Of a stretch of 64,000 bases of DNA, positions 35,422 through 43,799 are shown piece by piece. Every line of letters begins with the position of its first letter. Position 1 is the first letter of the stretch. Under the pieces are notes generated by a model. It made no database searches. It was not told the DNA's origin and saw nothing but the letters and a program-made list of their open reading frames with translations. A program made the position numbers and the translations under genes. Source of the stretch: Flavobacterium rakeshii (GTDB taxonomy: Bacteria; Bacteroidota; Bacteroidia; Flavobacteriales; Flavobacteriaceae); assembly GCF_009741375.1 (NCBI RefSeq), contig NZ_WOWP01000053.1:62001-126000 (forward strand). The letters are read 5' to 3'.

Positions 35422-35491
35422 TTTGAACGTTTCACCAAAGCTACTTTGAACGTTTCACCAAAGTTATTCGTTTCATTTTAATGGAAATTTG
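35422..35491 (+). promoter_or_regulatory. Tandem group-3 operator and promoter of the aldehyde dehydrogenase
   Basis: Two identical copies of TTTGAACGTTTCACCAAAG lie at 35422-35440 and 35445-35463, spaced 23 bases. The -7 box GAAATTTG (35484-35491) begins 20 bases after the second copy. Copies match those at 27987-28029 at 15 of 19 positions. Confidence 0.78.
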
Positions 35492-35511
35492 CTGTAATAA
35501 AATACATTACA

Positions 35512-36927
35512 ATGAAAATATTAGATCAAATTTATGTAAATGGTAACTTTGTCAAATCAACTGGCGCGGAGCGTTTTAACACTATCAATCCTGCCACGAA
35601 CGAGAAATTAGCCGAGGTACATTTAGCAAACAGCAATGACCTTGACAATGCCGTCGCCGCAGCAAAAAAGGCATTCCAAACCTTCTCAAAATCTACACGC
35701 GAAGAACGCATAGACATACTGAAAAACATATCCGATGTGCTCTCGAGACGGAAAAAAGACTTTATTGAGACAATGGTAACGGAATATGGAGGCACGCTTC
35801 AGTTTTCGGAGGCGAGTTTCAGTAATGCACTGTCCACCTTTTCCAGTACCATTGAAATCCTTGAAAACTTTGATTTTGAACGTAGCATAGGGGTTTCAAA
35901 ATTAAAGCTGCAACCCGTTGGGGTTGTAGGGATCATAACGCCCTGGAATGCCAGTAATAGCTTTATATGTTCTAAAATGGCTACTGCCATAGCTGCGGGA
36001 TGTACCGCTGTGGTTAAACCCTCGGAGATGAGCGCATTACAATCACAGGTAATTATGGAGGTTTTCCACGATGCAGGTTTACCCCCTGGTGTTTTTAATC
36101 TTGTCAACGGATTTGGTAATACGGTAGGAACGGCACTAACCTCTCATAAAGACATCTCCAAAATCTCATTTACGGGTTCAACAGTTACAGGAAAATCAAT
36201 CGCACGAATCGCTGTAGATACTATGAAACGTGTTACCCTGGAGCTTGGGGGAAAATCACCTAATATTATTCTTGCTGATGCCGACCTGGCAACTACAATT
36301 CCAATGGCCGTTTATGGGGCTTATATGAACAGCGGGCAGGCCTGTATCGCTCCAACCCGTCTACTTGTCCCTGCCGATAAACTTGAACAGGTAAACCATA
36401 TCGCTAAGACGACTGCGGAAGGTATAAAAATAGGCAATCCATTGGAAAGGGATACCATCGTAGGCCCGATGGTGAGTGTTAAACAGTTTGAAAGAGTACA
36501 AAACTACATCAGGCTGGGAATAGAAGAAGGAGCTACCCTATTGACAGGAGGCACCGGAAAACCGCAAGGATTAGACAGCGGTAACTTTGTAAAGGCGACA
36601 GTTTTTACTAATGTATCCAATAGTATGCGGATTGCGCAGGAAGAGATTTTCGGTCCTGTGCTTTGCATTATACCCTATAAGGATGAAGATGAAGCGATTC
36701 AACTGGCTAACGACACAGCATATGGCCTCGCCGCCTATGTAAGTGCAGCGGATGATAAGGCTGCTGAGCGTGTTGCAGCACAAATAGACGCCGGAAGAGT
36801 ATGTATAAATGGCTTTTCCCATGATCCGCTGGCCCCTTTTGGAGGATTTAAACAGTCTGGAATTGGGAGGGAATATGGTGTGTATGGCCTTGAAGAATAT
36901 CTGGAAGTAAAAGCAATATTAAATTAA
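35512..36927 (+). CDS. NAD(P)-dependent aldehyde dehydrogenase
   Basis: A 471-residue ALDH superfamily enzyme. The catalytic cysteine is in NSGQACIAPTR, the general-base glutamate in LELGGKSPN, the cofactor-binding ISFTGSTVTGK is present, and the C-terminal FGGFKQSGIGREYG motif is typical. The opening NGNFVKSTGAERFNTINPAT resembles members that oxidise aromatic or aliphatic aldehydes. It is preceded by the tandem operator, ends at a strong hairpin, and is followed by the group-3 AraC gene, which probably controls it. It fits a role in detoxifying aldehydes. Confidence 0.93.
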   Translation: MKILDQIYVNGNFVKSTGAERFNTINPATNEKLAEVHLANSNDLDNAVAAAKKAFQTFSKSTREERIDILKNISDVLSRRKKDFIETMVTEYGGTLQFSEASFSNALSTFSSTIEILENFDFERSIGVSKLKLQPVGVVGIITPWNASNSFICSKMATAIAAGCTAVVKPSEMSALQSQVIMEVFHDAGLPPGVFNLVNGFGNTVGTALTSHKDISKISFTGSTVTGKSIARIAVDTMKRVTLELGGKSPNIILADADLATTIPMAVYGAYMNSGQACIAPTRLLVPADKLEQVNHIAKTTAEGIKIGNPLERDTIVGPMVSVKQFERVQNYIRLGIEEGATLLTGGTGKPQGLDSGNFVKATVFTNVSNSMRIAQEEIFGPVLCIIPYKDEDEAIQLANDTAYGLAAYVSAADDKAAERVAAQIDAGRVCINGFSHDPLAPFGGFKQSGIGREYGVYGLEEYLEVKAILN

Positions 36928-36940
36928 ATTAAACTGATAC

Positions 36941-36979
36941 TTAGGACGGGCGTGTGCCCGTCCTAAGTATATAATTTTG
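36941..36979 (+). terminator. Strong hairpin directly followed by a -7-like box
   Basis: TTAGGACGGGC and GCCCGTCCTAA make a perfect 11-bp stem with loop GTGT (36941-36966). Immediately after comes TAATTTTG (36972-36979), a perfect TAnnTTTG match, only 5 bases before the ATG of the next gene. Confidence 0.7.
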
Positions 36980-36984
36980 CAATA

Positions 36985-37779
36985 ATGAAAGAGAAGGAAG
37001 TACTACATTTTTCTTGCCACTATACCCGATTTAGGGATGGGGAACACTTCACTCCTGATACGGTTTTAGGAATGGTTATTACCGGATCAATGGAATTATT
37101 TGATAGTAAAAAACGACTACATTTCAAGGCGGGGGATCTCTATCTGGCCCATCGTAACCAGCTGCTGAAATATGTAAAGTATCCGCCGGACCAGGGTGAG
37201 TTTCGATCAGTATCCCTGAGTTTTGAAGAAGACTGTATACGTGCTATTGCAAAAGAAATCAATTTTCAAGATCAAAACAGCTACGAGAAACAAGCATGTA
37301 TTGAAATACCCAAGTATAAACCCTTACTCGCTTTCTTCCAGTCGTTAAATGAATATGAAGCTATCCTAAACACCAACACGCCCCTTTTAAAACTTAAACA
37401 AAAAGAGGCTCTTTTGCTGTTGCTGGAATGCCAGCCTTCACTCGAAAAACAGCTGTTTGACTTTAATGCGCCAAACCGGATTAGCCTGGAGGCTTTCATG
37501 GAGAAGAGTTTTCACTTTAATGTTAACCTGGAACGGCTTGCCTACCTATCGGGTCGCAGCCTGTCAACCTTTAAACGGGATTTTGAACAGATATACCACC
37601 AAACACCCAGCAGATGGCTCATGCAGCGCCGCCTTAATGAAGCGTACTACTTAATAAAGGAAAAAGGTGAAAGTGCCTCAACAGTATATCTGGAAGTCGG
37701 TTTTGAAAATCTCTCTCATTTTTCTTTTGCCTTCAAAAAATGTTTTGGAATAAACGCTTCGAGTATTAATCCTGAATAG
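36985..37779 (+). CDS. AraC-family transcriptional regulator (group 3)
   Basis: A 264-residue paralogue of the regulator at 28082. The sensing domain (LHFKAGDLYLAHRNQLLKYV, FRDGEHFTPDT) and the AraC domain (ERLAYLSGRSLSTFKRDF, VYLEVGFENLSHFSFAFKK) are both complete. It may be read from the hairpin-adjacent -7 box at 36972, which would make the mRNA leaderless or nearly so, or by read-through from the aldehyde dehydrogenase. It is the likely binder of the CGTTTCAnCAAA repeats before the aldehyde dehydrogenase. A hairpin separates it from the convergent deacetylase gene. Confidence 0.9.
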   Translation: MKEKEVLHFSCHYTRFRDGEHFTPDTVLGMVITGSMELFDSKKRLHFKAGDLYLAHRNQLLKYVKYPPDQGEFRSVSLSFEEDCIRAIAKEINFQDQNSYEKQACIEIPKYKPLLAFFQSLNEYEAILNTNTPLLKLKQKEALLLLLECQPSLEKQLFDFNAPNRISLEAFMEKSFHFNVNLERLAYLSGRSLSTFKRDFEQIYHQTPSRWLMQRRLNEAYYLIKEKGESASTVYLEVGFENLSHFSFAFKKCFGINASSINPE

Positions 37780-37823
37780 GATATTTCTAAGCATTTTTTT
37801 TAAACACCTAAGAAGTAAAATAA

Positions 37824-37859
37824 AGTATGCCCGGAACTTAAAACGCTCCGGGCTATACT
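37824..37859. terminator. Hairpin between convergent genes
   Basis: GCCCGGA pairs with TCCGGGC, extended by AGTAT and ATACT around a one-base bulge. It can serve both the AraC gene and the deacetylase gene. Confidence 0.6.
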
Positions 37860-37877
37860 ACAGATATTGTATTATTA

Positions 37878-38828
37878 TTACTCCCTTATACTGTTGCGGT
37901 CTTCTAAAGTGAGCATTGCAATCTCATCTTTCCTTTTAAAACTAACTCCCTTGTGAGTCTGGATATAGCGTATCAGATCATAAGTTGTTTTCACCATTTG
38001 AGGGGTACCGCCGATACGGTCGTGGAAACTGATTGACATCTGTCTTTTCTGGTAGACACTCTCAGCATACAGCTGATCAAAATCGGCTTTTACCTGGTAA
38101 AAAAACTGATCCGTTGAGAAGTTTTTGCCTTCTATTAAAAGAATGTCATTGTTTCTTAAAGTATACGGAACAACAGCAAAATCCTTATTGTTAACTGATA
38201 TGATGAAAGGTTCGTCCCGGCTCAAATCATCTATGTGGTAGGTGAAGCCCAGCTCCTGAAGTATCTTCAGCGTATTTTGTCCCCTTCGTAACCAATTGGC
38301 ATTATAACCCACCGGAGTAAAACCCGTAGCCTTCTTTATGGCTGCTACCCCCTCGGCAATAAATTTCTTTTCCTCCTGATAGGACATATCGTACTGGTTG
38401 CTCCAATTCATTCCGTGTGCGGCCGCTTCATGCCCCCTATCTGTAATTTCTCTCGCCAGCTCAGGGTTTTTAATTACTGCCGAACCCACCATATGTGAGG
38501 TCACCTTTATCCCCAATTTATCCCAGTTATCGAGCATTCTGGGAATCCCCTCTTTGTAACCGTAGTCATACCATGTTGCAGCCGGCAGATCAGCAAAGCC
38601 CTTCTTCATATTTTGAGGAAATGGACTCTCTGCGTTCTCAGGCTGCCCTCCTGATTCAAACTGCATTGAAACCGATACCACGAGCTGCGTACCATCAGCC
38701 CAACGGCGCCCTCCCTCATTCATTACTGAAGATTCGCCGGCGATACCGGCGCTATAACCGGCAAACGGAAGCACACTTAAAGCTCCGAGTGCACCGGACT
38801 GTTTCAAAAAATCTCTTCTGCTTGTCAT
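37878..38828 (-). CDS. Polysaccharide deacetylase-family protein (PuuE/allantoinase-like), Tat-exported
   Basis: A 316-residue NodB-fold protein. The N-terminus TSRRDFLKQSGALGAL is a twin-arginine signal, so it folds before export. The usual first metal motif is replaced by VSVSMQFESGG, as in PuuE-type relatives, and the second reads GHEAAAHGMNWSN. FHDRIGG provides a further histidine. The catalytic aspartate of classical NodB is thus not obvious; hydrolysis of an amide other than a polysaccharide is possible. It is preceded by a DoxX gene with a 3-base gap, so the two are co-transcribed. Confidence 0.82.
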   Translation of the reverse strand: MTSRRDFLKQSGALGALSVLPFAGYSAGIAGESSVMNEGGRRWADGTQLVVSVSMQFESGGQPENAESPFPQNMKKGFADLPAATWYDYGYKEGIPRMLDNWDKLGIKVTSHMVGSAVIKNPELAREITDRGHEAAAHGMNWSNQYDMSYQEEKKFIAEGVAAIKKATGFTPVGYNANWLRRGQNTLKILQELGFTYHIDDLSRDEPFIISVNNKDFAVVPYTLRNNDILLIEGKNFSTDQFFYQVKADFDQLYAESVYQKRQMSISFHDRIGGTPQMVKTTYDLIRYIQTHKGVSFKRKDEIAMLTLEDRNSIRE

Positions 38829-38831
38829 ATT

Positions 38832-39230
38832 CTACTCTTTTATATGTAACAAATTATCAACTGCGTATGAATTGTTATTTATGTGTTGCAGTAGTATTCC
38901 AAAAAAAATAAGGTGGATCAGCTGTGAAGGGATTGCCTCCCAATTTTCAATCAGACAGGTGCCCAAAATCAATAACAGCATGACTACCCCTGCGGACAGT
39001 AAAGCTTTTCGGGTAAACAAACCTATGAGAAGTAAAGCTCCTATCGTAAATTCCGCTACGGGCAGCACATAACTGAATACGGCAATTAAAGGGTGCGGCA
39101 AAATGGAATCTTTGAATGCACCAGACATCCATGCGCTAAAGAGTTTTAATTTAGGCAGCCGGACCAGGCCATGCCCAAACATACTAACTCCTGCACCGAG
39201 CCGCAGCAATATGTAAACTGTTGGTTTCAT
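38832..39230 (-). CDS. DoxX-family inner-membrane protein
   Basis: A 132-residue protein with four membrane spans. LLRLGAGVSMFGHGLVRLPKL and VAEFTIGALLLIGLFTRKALL (in parts) are DoxX-family features. Members act as redox-linked membrane subunits in several bacteria, often with thiol or quinone partners. It starts the two-gene unit with the Tat-exported deacetylase and is divergent from the group-4 AraC gene at 39332. A -7-like TAAATTTG on the - strand lies at 39285-39292. Confidence 0.85.
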   Translation of the reverse strand: MKPTVYILLRLGAGVSMFGHGLVRLPKLKLFSAWMSGAFKDSILPHPLIAVFSYVLPVAEFTIGALLLIGLFTRKALLSAGVVMLLLILGTCLIENWEAIPSQLIHLIFFGILLQHINNNSYAVDNLLHIKE

Positions 39231-39331
39231 AATTGTATTTATAACTTAAAAATTTAACTAATACAAATTTCATCAACTTCTTAGCAAATTTAAGGTATAT
39301 TTACAGGTTTTAATTGTATATACAAAGGAAC

Positions 39332-40159
39332 ATGCAAGTAAAGAATATATATCAACCCTATGAGTGTGAAAATGTGATTGCAGACACATACTCTCCGCGC
39401 CAATATAAAAACACTTATTTTGAAATGGTTTTTGTTTTTGAGGGTACAGGTATTCAGCAAATAAACGCGCATCATTTACCTTATTCCCCGGATAAACTGT
39501 TCGTCATTTTCCCACAGGATACGCACAGTTTTGAAATACATGACACGACACATTTTTTTGTTTTACGGTTTAATGAGGACTATCTGAAATCGCAGGCTCA
39601 GTTGTGGCTGAAAAAATTAGAATACATTTTTTTTAACCATGATCATATGCCCGGCTGCATCTTAAAGAATACTGCCGATAAAACATTGATAAGAGCACTG
39701 GCTGAAGCTATTACAAGAGAATATGAGCTACAAATCCATTCAGGAACTGAGGTTATAAAACAACTTGTGAATACATTCATAACGGTCGCTGCAAGAAACA
39801 TAAGCCTAAAACAATTACATGAAGGCATGCCTTCAGAGCAACCGGTTTCGCTACAGGGCTACATTCACCAGAATATATACAGTCCGGAAAAATTGCAGGT
39901 AGCGGCCTTTGCCAATGAATTTAACATCTCACCTAATTATCTGGGAGAACTTTTCAAAAAACAGACGGGAATGACCTTACAGCGATATATAGCTTCCTAC
40001 CGACTGAAACTCATAGAGGCCAGGCTGCGGTATACCAATAACAGACTGAACGAAATTGCTGCGGAATTCGGTTTTTCCGACATGAGCCACCTGAACAAGT
40101 TTTTCACGCGGCACAATGGAATAAGCCCATCAGCCTATAGAAAAAAAGCCAAATTATAA
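39332..40159 (+). CDS. AraC-family transcriptional regulator (group 4)
   Basis: A 275-residue regulator. I start at ATG 39332, which has AAAGGAA four bases upstream; the alternative at 39314 is TTG. The N-terminal cupin (YFEMVFVFEGTGIQQINAHHL, in parts, and FPQDTHSFEI) matches 34556-35395. The AraC domain is AAFANEFNISPNYLGELFKK and LNEIAAEFGFSDMSHLNKFF. It is divergent from the DoxX-deacetylase unit, which is its probable target. No convincing shared operator with the other group-4 locus was found. Confidence 0.88.
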   Translation: MQVKNIYQPYECENVIADTYSPRQYKNTYFEMVFVFEGTGIQQINAHHLPYSPDKLFVIFPQDTHSFEIHDTTHFFVLRFNEDYLKSQAQLWLKKLEYIFFNHDHMPGCILKNTADKTLIRALAEAITREYELQIHSGTEVIKQLVNTFITVAARNISLKQLHEGMPSEQPVSLQGYIHQNIYSPEKLQVAAFANEFNISPNYLGELFKKQTGMTLQRYIASYRLKLIEARLRYTNNRLNEIAAEFGFSDMSHLNKFFTRHNGISPSAYRKKAKL

Positions 40160-40235
40160 GACAAGTTTACTAAATGTAATAATAATAACAGACATCTTTC
40201 TCATGTATATCTACGAAGATGCACGAAATTGAGCT

Positions 40236-40272
40236 ATATAAAAAGGGACAATCCAGATCTGGATTATCCCTT
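40236..40272 (-). terminator. Terminator of the OsmC-esterase operon
   Basis: AAGGGA and AATCCA pair with TGGATT and TCCCTT around one A-C mismatch, with loop GATC, and the - strand continues TTTTTATA. Confidence 0.75.
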
Positions 40273-40305
40273 CATGATTGGTCTATTGTACAAATAATTA
40301 GCGCA

Positions 40306-41364
40306 TTATTTTACCAGAGCATCTTTAATTACTACAGCTTCCTGTAACAACGCTACTTTTACAGCCGGTTCATCAGCAATCGGATTTAACAATCCGTAAT
40401 CGTGAATCAATCCGTTATAGGTGGTAATGGTAGTAGGCACTCCTGCTGCATCCAATTTTCTACCGTACGCTAAGCCTTCATCGTGTAAAATATCGTTCTC
40501 AGCCAATTGAATCAATGCCGGTGGCAAGCCTTGTAATTCTGCTAAACCAGCCTGTGCAGGTGAGGCATATATTTCTTTACGTTTTGCTTTATTTGGCAGG
40601 TAATTGTCCCACATCCATTGCATTAATGGGGTTGTTAAAAATCGTTCCTGTGCATATAGTGTATACGAAGGACGTGTGAAGTCGGCATCGGTTACAGGCC
40701 ATAACAATACTTGTAATTTAATTTCAGGGCCTTTTTTATCTTTAGCCATTAGTGCTACAACCGCTGCCATATTACCACCTACACTGTTACCTACAACTGC
40801 CAGGTTTTTACCATCTACTCCTATTTCTTTACCATGAGTTGCTACCCAGCTTGTTGCGGCATAAGCCTGGTTTATAGCAACAGGGTATTGTGCTTCGGGT
40901 GAAGGGGTGTAATCCGGGAATACGGCTGCTACTCCGCTGGCCACCACTAAATCACGTACCAATCTTTTGTGGGTAGGGTAATCTCCCAGTATCCATCCAC
41001 CACCGTGGAAAAACATAAAGACCGGTACATCTTTTTTAGCGCCTTTAGGTTTTACAATGTGTAGCGTAACGGTATAACCGTCCTGAGTAATTGTCTTTTC
41101 AGATTCTTCAATTCCTGAATAATCTACTGCAACCGATTTTTGTGCGCCTACCAACACCTGTCGCGCTGCTTCGGGGCTTAAGGTTTCTAAGGGCTTTCCG
41201 CCACTGGTATTTAATGCCTTCAAAAATTCACGGATTCCTTTACTAATTTGTGGATCTTCCTGCCCATGGTATGGGCGTGGTGCTACTTGTGCCATAACAT
41301 TTGTTGTTAAAGTGAATACTACAGCTGCTAACAGCATTTTTAAAGTATGATTTATTGTTTTCAT
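40306..41364 (-). CDS. Secreted acetyl-esterase / HSL-family (family IV) hydrolase
   Basis: A 352-residue exported hydrolase (signal MKTINHTLKMLLAAVVFTLT, then NVMAQ). FHGGGWILGDY is the oxyanion motif of the hormone-sensitive-lipase family, GNSVGG the nucleophile elbow, with acid and histidine in ENDILHDEG and GLIHDYGLL. HSL relatives cleave short-chain esters. It follows the OsmC gene by 25 bases and ends at a hairpin terminator. The base composition and codon choice look somewhat more AT-rich than in the SDR block, so this part may have a different history. Confidence 0.9.
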   Translation of the reverse strand: MKTINHTLKMLLAAVVFTLTTNVMAQVAPRPYHGQEDPQISKGIREFLKALNTSGGKPLETLSPEAARQVLVGAQKSVAVDYSGIEESEKTITQDGYTVTLHIVKPKGAKKDVPVFMFFHGGGWILGDYPTHKRLVRDLVVASGVAAVFPDYTPSPEAQYPVAINQAYAATSWVATHGKEIGVDGKNLAVVGNSVGGNMAAVVALMAKDKKGPEIKLQVLLWPVTDADFTRPSYTLYAQERFLTTPLMQWMWDNYLPNKAKRKEIYASPAQAGLAELQGLPPALIQLAENDILHDEGLAYGRKLDAAGVPTTITTYNGLIHDYGLLNPIADEPAVKVALLQEAVVIKDALVK

Positions 41365-41389
41365 GATATTCTATTTTAAAGATTTTTTA

Positions 41390-41803
41390 TTAGTTTTTTA
41401 ATTGTGCATTAAGGGTAATCCCGAAGCTAAAAGCTCCGCTAACCGGACAGGTAGCTTCTGCGTTTTTGACTATTTGTTGAAAAGAAGCTTCATCAATTCC
41501 TGGCACGATGGCTTCTAAATCAAGTAAAGAATGGGTTATTTTTCCGTTGTCTAAAGTAATGGTGGAGCTGGTTTTCAGCTCAGTTACCTCGTACCCAGCC
41601 TCTGTTAAGTCCAAACTTAATTTCATGGTAAAACAGCCGGCATGCGCTGCAGCCAGTAATTCTTCGGGATTGGTACCGATGCCTTCAGCAAATCGACTGT
41701 TGAATGAATATTGGGTCTGGTTTAAAACGGTACTCCCTGTAGTTAAATGTCCGTTTCCTTCTTTAATACTGCCGTTCCAAACGGCTTGTGCTTTACGTTT
41801 CAT
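41390..41803 (-). CDS. OsmC-family organic hydroperoxide reductase
   Basis: A 137-residue OsmC/Ohr protein. The two catalytic cysteines lie in HAGCFTMKLSL and NAEATCPVSGAF, and KAQAVWNGSIKEGNGHL and GTNPEELLAAAHA match the OsmC branch. It reduces organic hydroperoxides using thiols in the cytosol. It begins a two-gene operon with the esterase, and the group-2 AraC gene lies just upstream on the same strand. Its -7 box TATCTTTG and the shared AAAAATGGATAT motif lie between. Confidence 0.93.
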   Translation of the reverse strand: MKRKAQAVWNGSIKEGNGHLTTGSTVLNQTQYSFNSRFAEGIGTNPEELLAAAHAGCFTMKLSLDLTEAGYEVTELKTSSTITLDNGKITHSLLDLEAIVPGIDEASFQQIVKNAEATCPVSGAFSFGITLNAQLKN

Positions 41804-41844
41804 ATCTTATGACTTTTAATTAAACTATCAGTAATTTGATAGGT

Positions 41845-41882
41845 CAAAGATATAACCTCGCTAAACCGTTAAAAATGGATAT
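41845..41882 (-). promoter_or_regulatory. Promoter with group-2 shared motif
   Basis: The -7 box TATCTTTG (41845-41852, - strand), eight bases, CTAAACC (41861-41867), three bases, then AAAAATGGATAT (41871-41882). The same parts precede the DUF417 gene, there with about one extra helical turn between the two motif parts. Confidence 0.5.
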
Positions 41883-41886
41883 ACTA

Positions 41887-42756
41887 CTATTCTAATTGTA
41901 CATTTTTCCCTTCGAGGTATTTTTTACGGAAAACATTGGGGGCATCCCCTATTTTCTTGCTAAAAAGCCTGTTAAAATAGGCTGGATCGTCATATCCTAA
42001 ATCATAGGCAATCTCTTTGGCACTTAAAGAGGTGTGAATCAATAATCGTTTTGCCTCAAGTAAAATGCGGTCTTTAAGTACCTCATTGGGAGCAGGCAGC
42101 TCAAATTTCTTAAACTTCTGCGTTAAGGTCTTGGCTGCTATGCCTAATAAATCCGCATAATCTGCTACCAAATGCTTGGATCTGTAATGGATTTCTACCA
42201 ACCGACTAAACTCTCTAAAAAATTCTATTTCCTGATGAGGCTGATTTTCAAGTATTCCCAGCTGTTGTGCTTTCCATATCCGGGTGGCTCTAATAATAAT
42301 TTGTTTTAGGTAAATGCGTAACATCTCTTCTTGTGTGGAAGCCTCCAATTCAAACTCTTCTTGCATTTGAACTAATATACTCTTTATAATACCATCTTCT
42401 TTTGTATTCAATACTGTTTTTGGCATTTGGTAGATGTTATTAAAAAGCAAGCCATCGCATGCTACTTCTGCATCGTGTATTTGTACACAATAAAAATCCC
42501 GGTTGTAATACATAAAATAGCCATCTGCGTCACCTAAGTCAAAAAATTGCACATATTGATTACTATTGATAAAAAAAAGCGTAGGCTGCTCTGTGTAATA
42601 GTCGTTAAAATCAACATTTAAACGTACTCCTTTAGGAGCATAAACTATTTTAATATATCCCTTATACTGGCTACTATTCAATAATTCTATGGAATCTGAA
42701 TTGAAAGGAATAAAGCCTAAACGCTGATAATTGGACTGAAATATCTGCGTTGACAT
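41887..42756 (-). CDS. AraC-family transcriptional regulator (group 2)
   Basis: A 289-residue paralogue of 27036-27893. The shared AEVACDGLLFNNIY segment has the same cysteine, here flanked by YNRDFYCVQIHD. The AraC domain has LLGIAAKTLTQKFKKF and SAKEIAYDLGYDDPAYFNRLF. Upstream of an OsmC peroxidase gene, a cysteine-bearing regulator could sense peroxide or electrophiles directly; that is inference. Relatives in this branch are often annotated as helix-turn-helix proteins of unknown ligand. Confidence 0.88.
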   Translation of the reverse strand: MSTQIFQSNYQRLGFIPFNSDSIELLNSSQYKGYIKIVYAPKGVRLNVDFNDYYTEQPTLFFINSNQYVQFFDLGDADGYFMYYNRDFYCVQIHDAEVACDGLLFNNIYQMPKTVLNTKEDGIIKSILVQMQEEFELEASTQEEMLRIYLKQIIIRATRIWKAQQLGILENQPHQEIEFFREFSRLVEIHYRSKHLVADYADLLGIAAKTLTQKFKKFELPAPNEVLKDRILLEAKRLLIHTSLSAKEIAYDLGYDDPAYFNRLFSKKIGDAPNVFRKKYLEGKNVQLE

Positions 42757-43004
42757 GATTGTATATATTTTGCGCTTCCTAATTCAAAGTAAGTAATTAT
42801 TACCTGAATAACCACTTTGGTACTCTATAATCATCAGATGTGAATGTGATTTTACTGATAAAATAAATTTAGGAAAACCTGTCATTGCTGAACCTGTTAA
42901 GTATACTTTGTAACGGCCCTGTTAGAATTTTCTAACGTAATGGTAGCAAATTTGAAAACGCTACCGTTACAGTTTTTCCTAAGTGGTAAAAAATGATTCA
43001 AACT

Positions 43005-43797
43005 TTATAGTTTTAGATTCAAAAAAGAATCAATTTGAGACCTCTGTGGATAATTCGGAATATCAGATACATTGCTATTCAAAAAATCATCAATTACTTT
43101 TTTCACCCTCAGGTTGTTATTGTCGAGTCCATTCCACAAAACATGCCCTACTCCTTTTATATATTGCACTTTAGTAATGTTATCATTTATTCTTAAAAGA
43201 TCCATCGGTGCATTTCGTTCTACGTAAGAGCTTTCACCTAACATCAAAAGGGAAGGGACTTTATATTTTTTATACGCCTTAGACAACTCTTTTGATGTTT
43301 TTGTAGCATCAAGTTTTACGGCACTGTTAACAGCAAAATTAATAACACTGATATCCACTTTGGGAATTCTCCCTTTATCTTTTTCCGGAAATGATTCAGT
43401 GAATAAATCCTGTATCAGCTGCTTATGATCCAAAAAATAATTTATGATCTCATTTTGGGATGTAAATTCCCCTTTTGGCGAGATCAAAATGGATATAAGA
43501 AGTCTTACCGGTAAATTAATATCACTTGATAAAGCATTTGGAAATCTTGAAAACGTTTTTTTGCCTTCGTCCGCTTCATCAGAGGATACACTTATTCCAG
43601 GCTCTGCATAAATTGCTTTGGCAATTCTTTTAGATAGATTTTCGTCCGCTGTAATGTGTGCTAACAAACTTCCTCCGTACGACTGTCCTATAACAATGTA
43701 CTGTTTTGCATTGACGATATTTATAATTGCTTCAAAATCTTTAATGTTTCGATCGTGTGAATACTCTTTTTTAGGGAGTAGACCACTTGGTCTTCAT
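43005..43797 (-). pseudogene. Alpha/beta hydrolase truncated at its N-terminus by an IS3-family insertion
   Basis: The frame encodes KKEYSHDRNIKDFEAI, the nucleophile elbow GQSYGG, then the cap and C-terminal part (LMLGESSYVERNAPMDL and GVGHVLWNG with the catalytic histidine). Proline-iminopeptidase-like hydrolases have about 100 further residues before this point. Upstream of RPSGLLP the frame hits a stop inside DNA belonging to the IS edge. No N-terminal half was found on the far side of the IS, so the insertion was followed by loss of DNA or occurred together with it. The remaining frame keeps an internal ATG at 43667. Confidence 0.75.
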
Positions 43798-43799
43798 AC

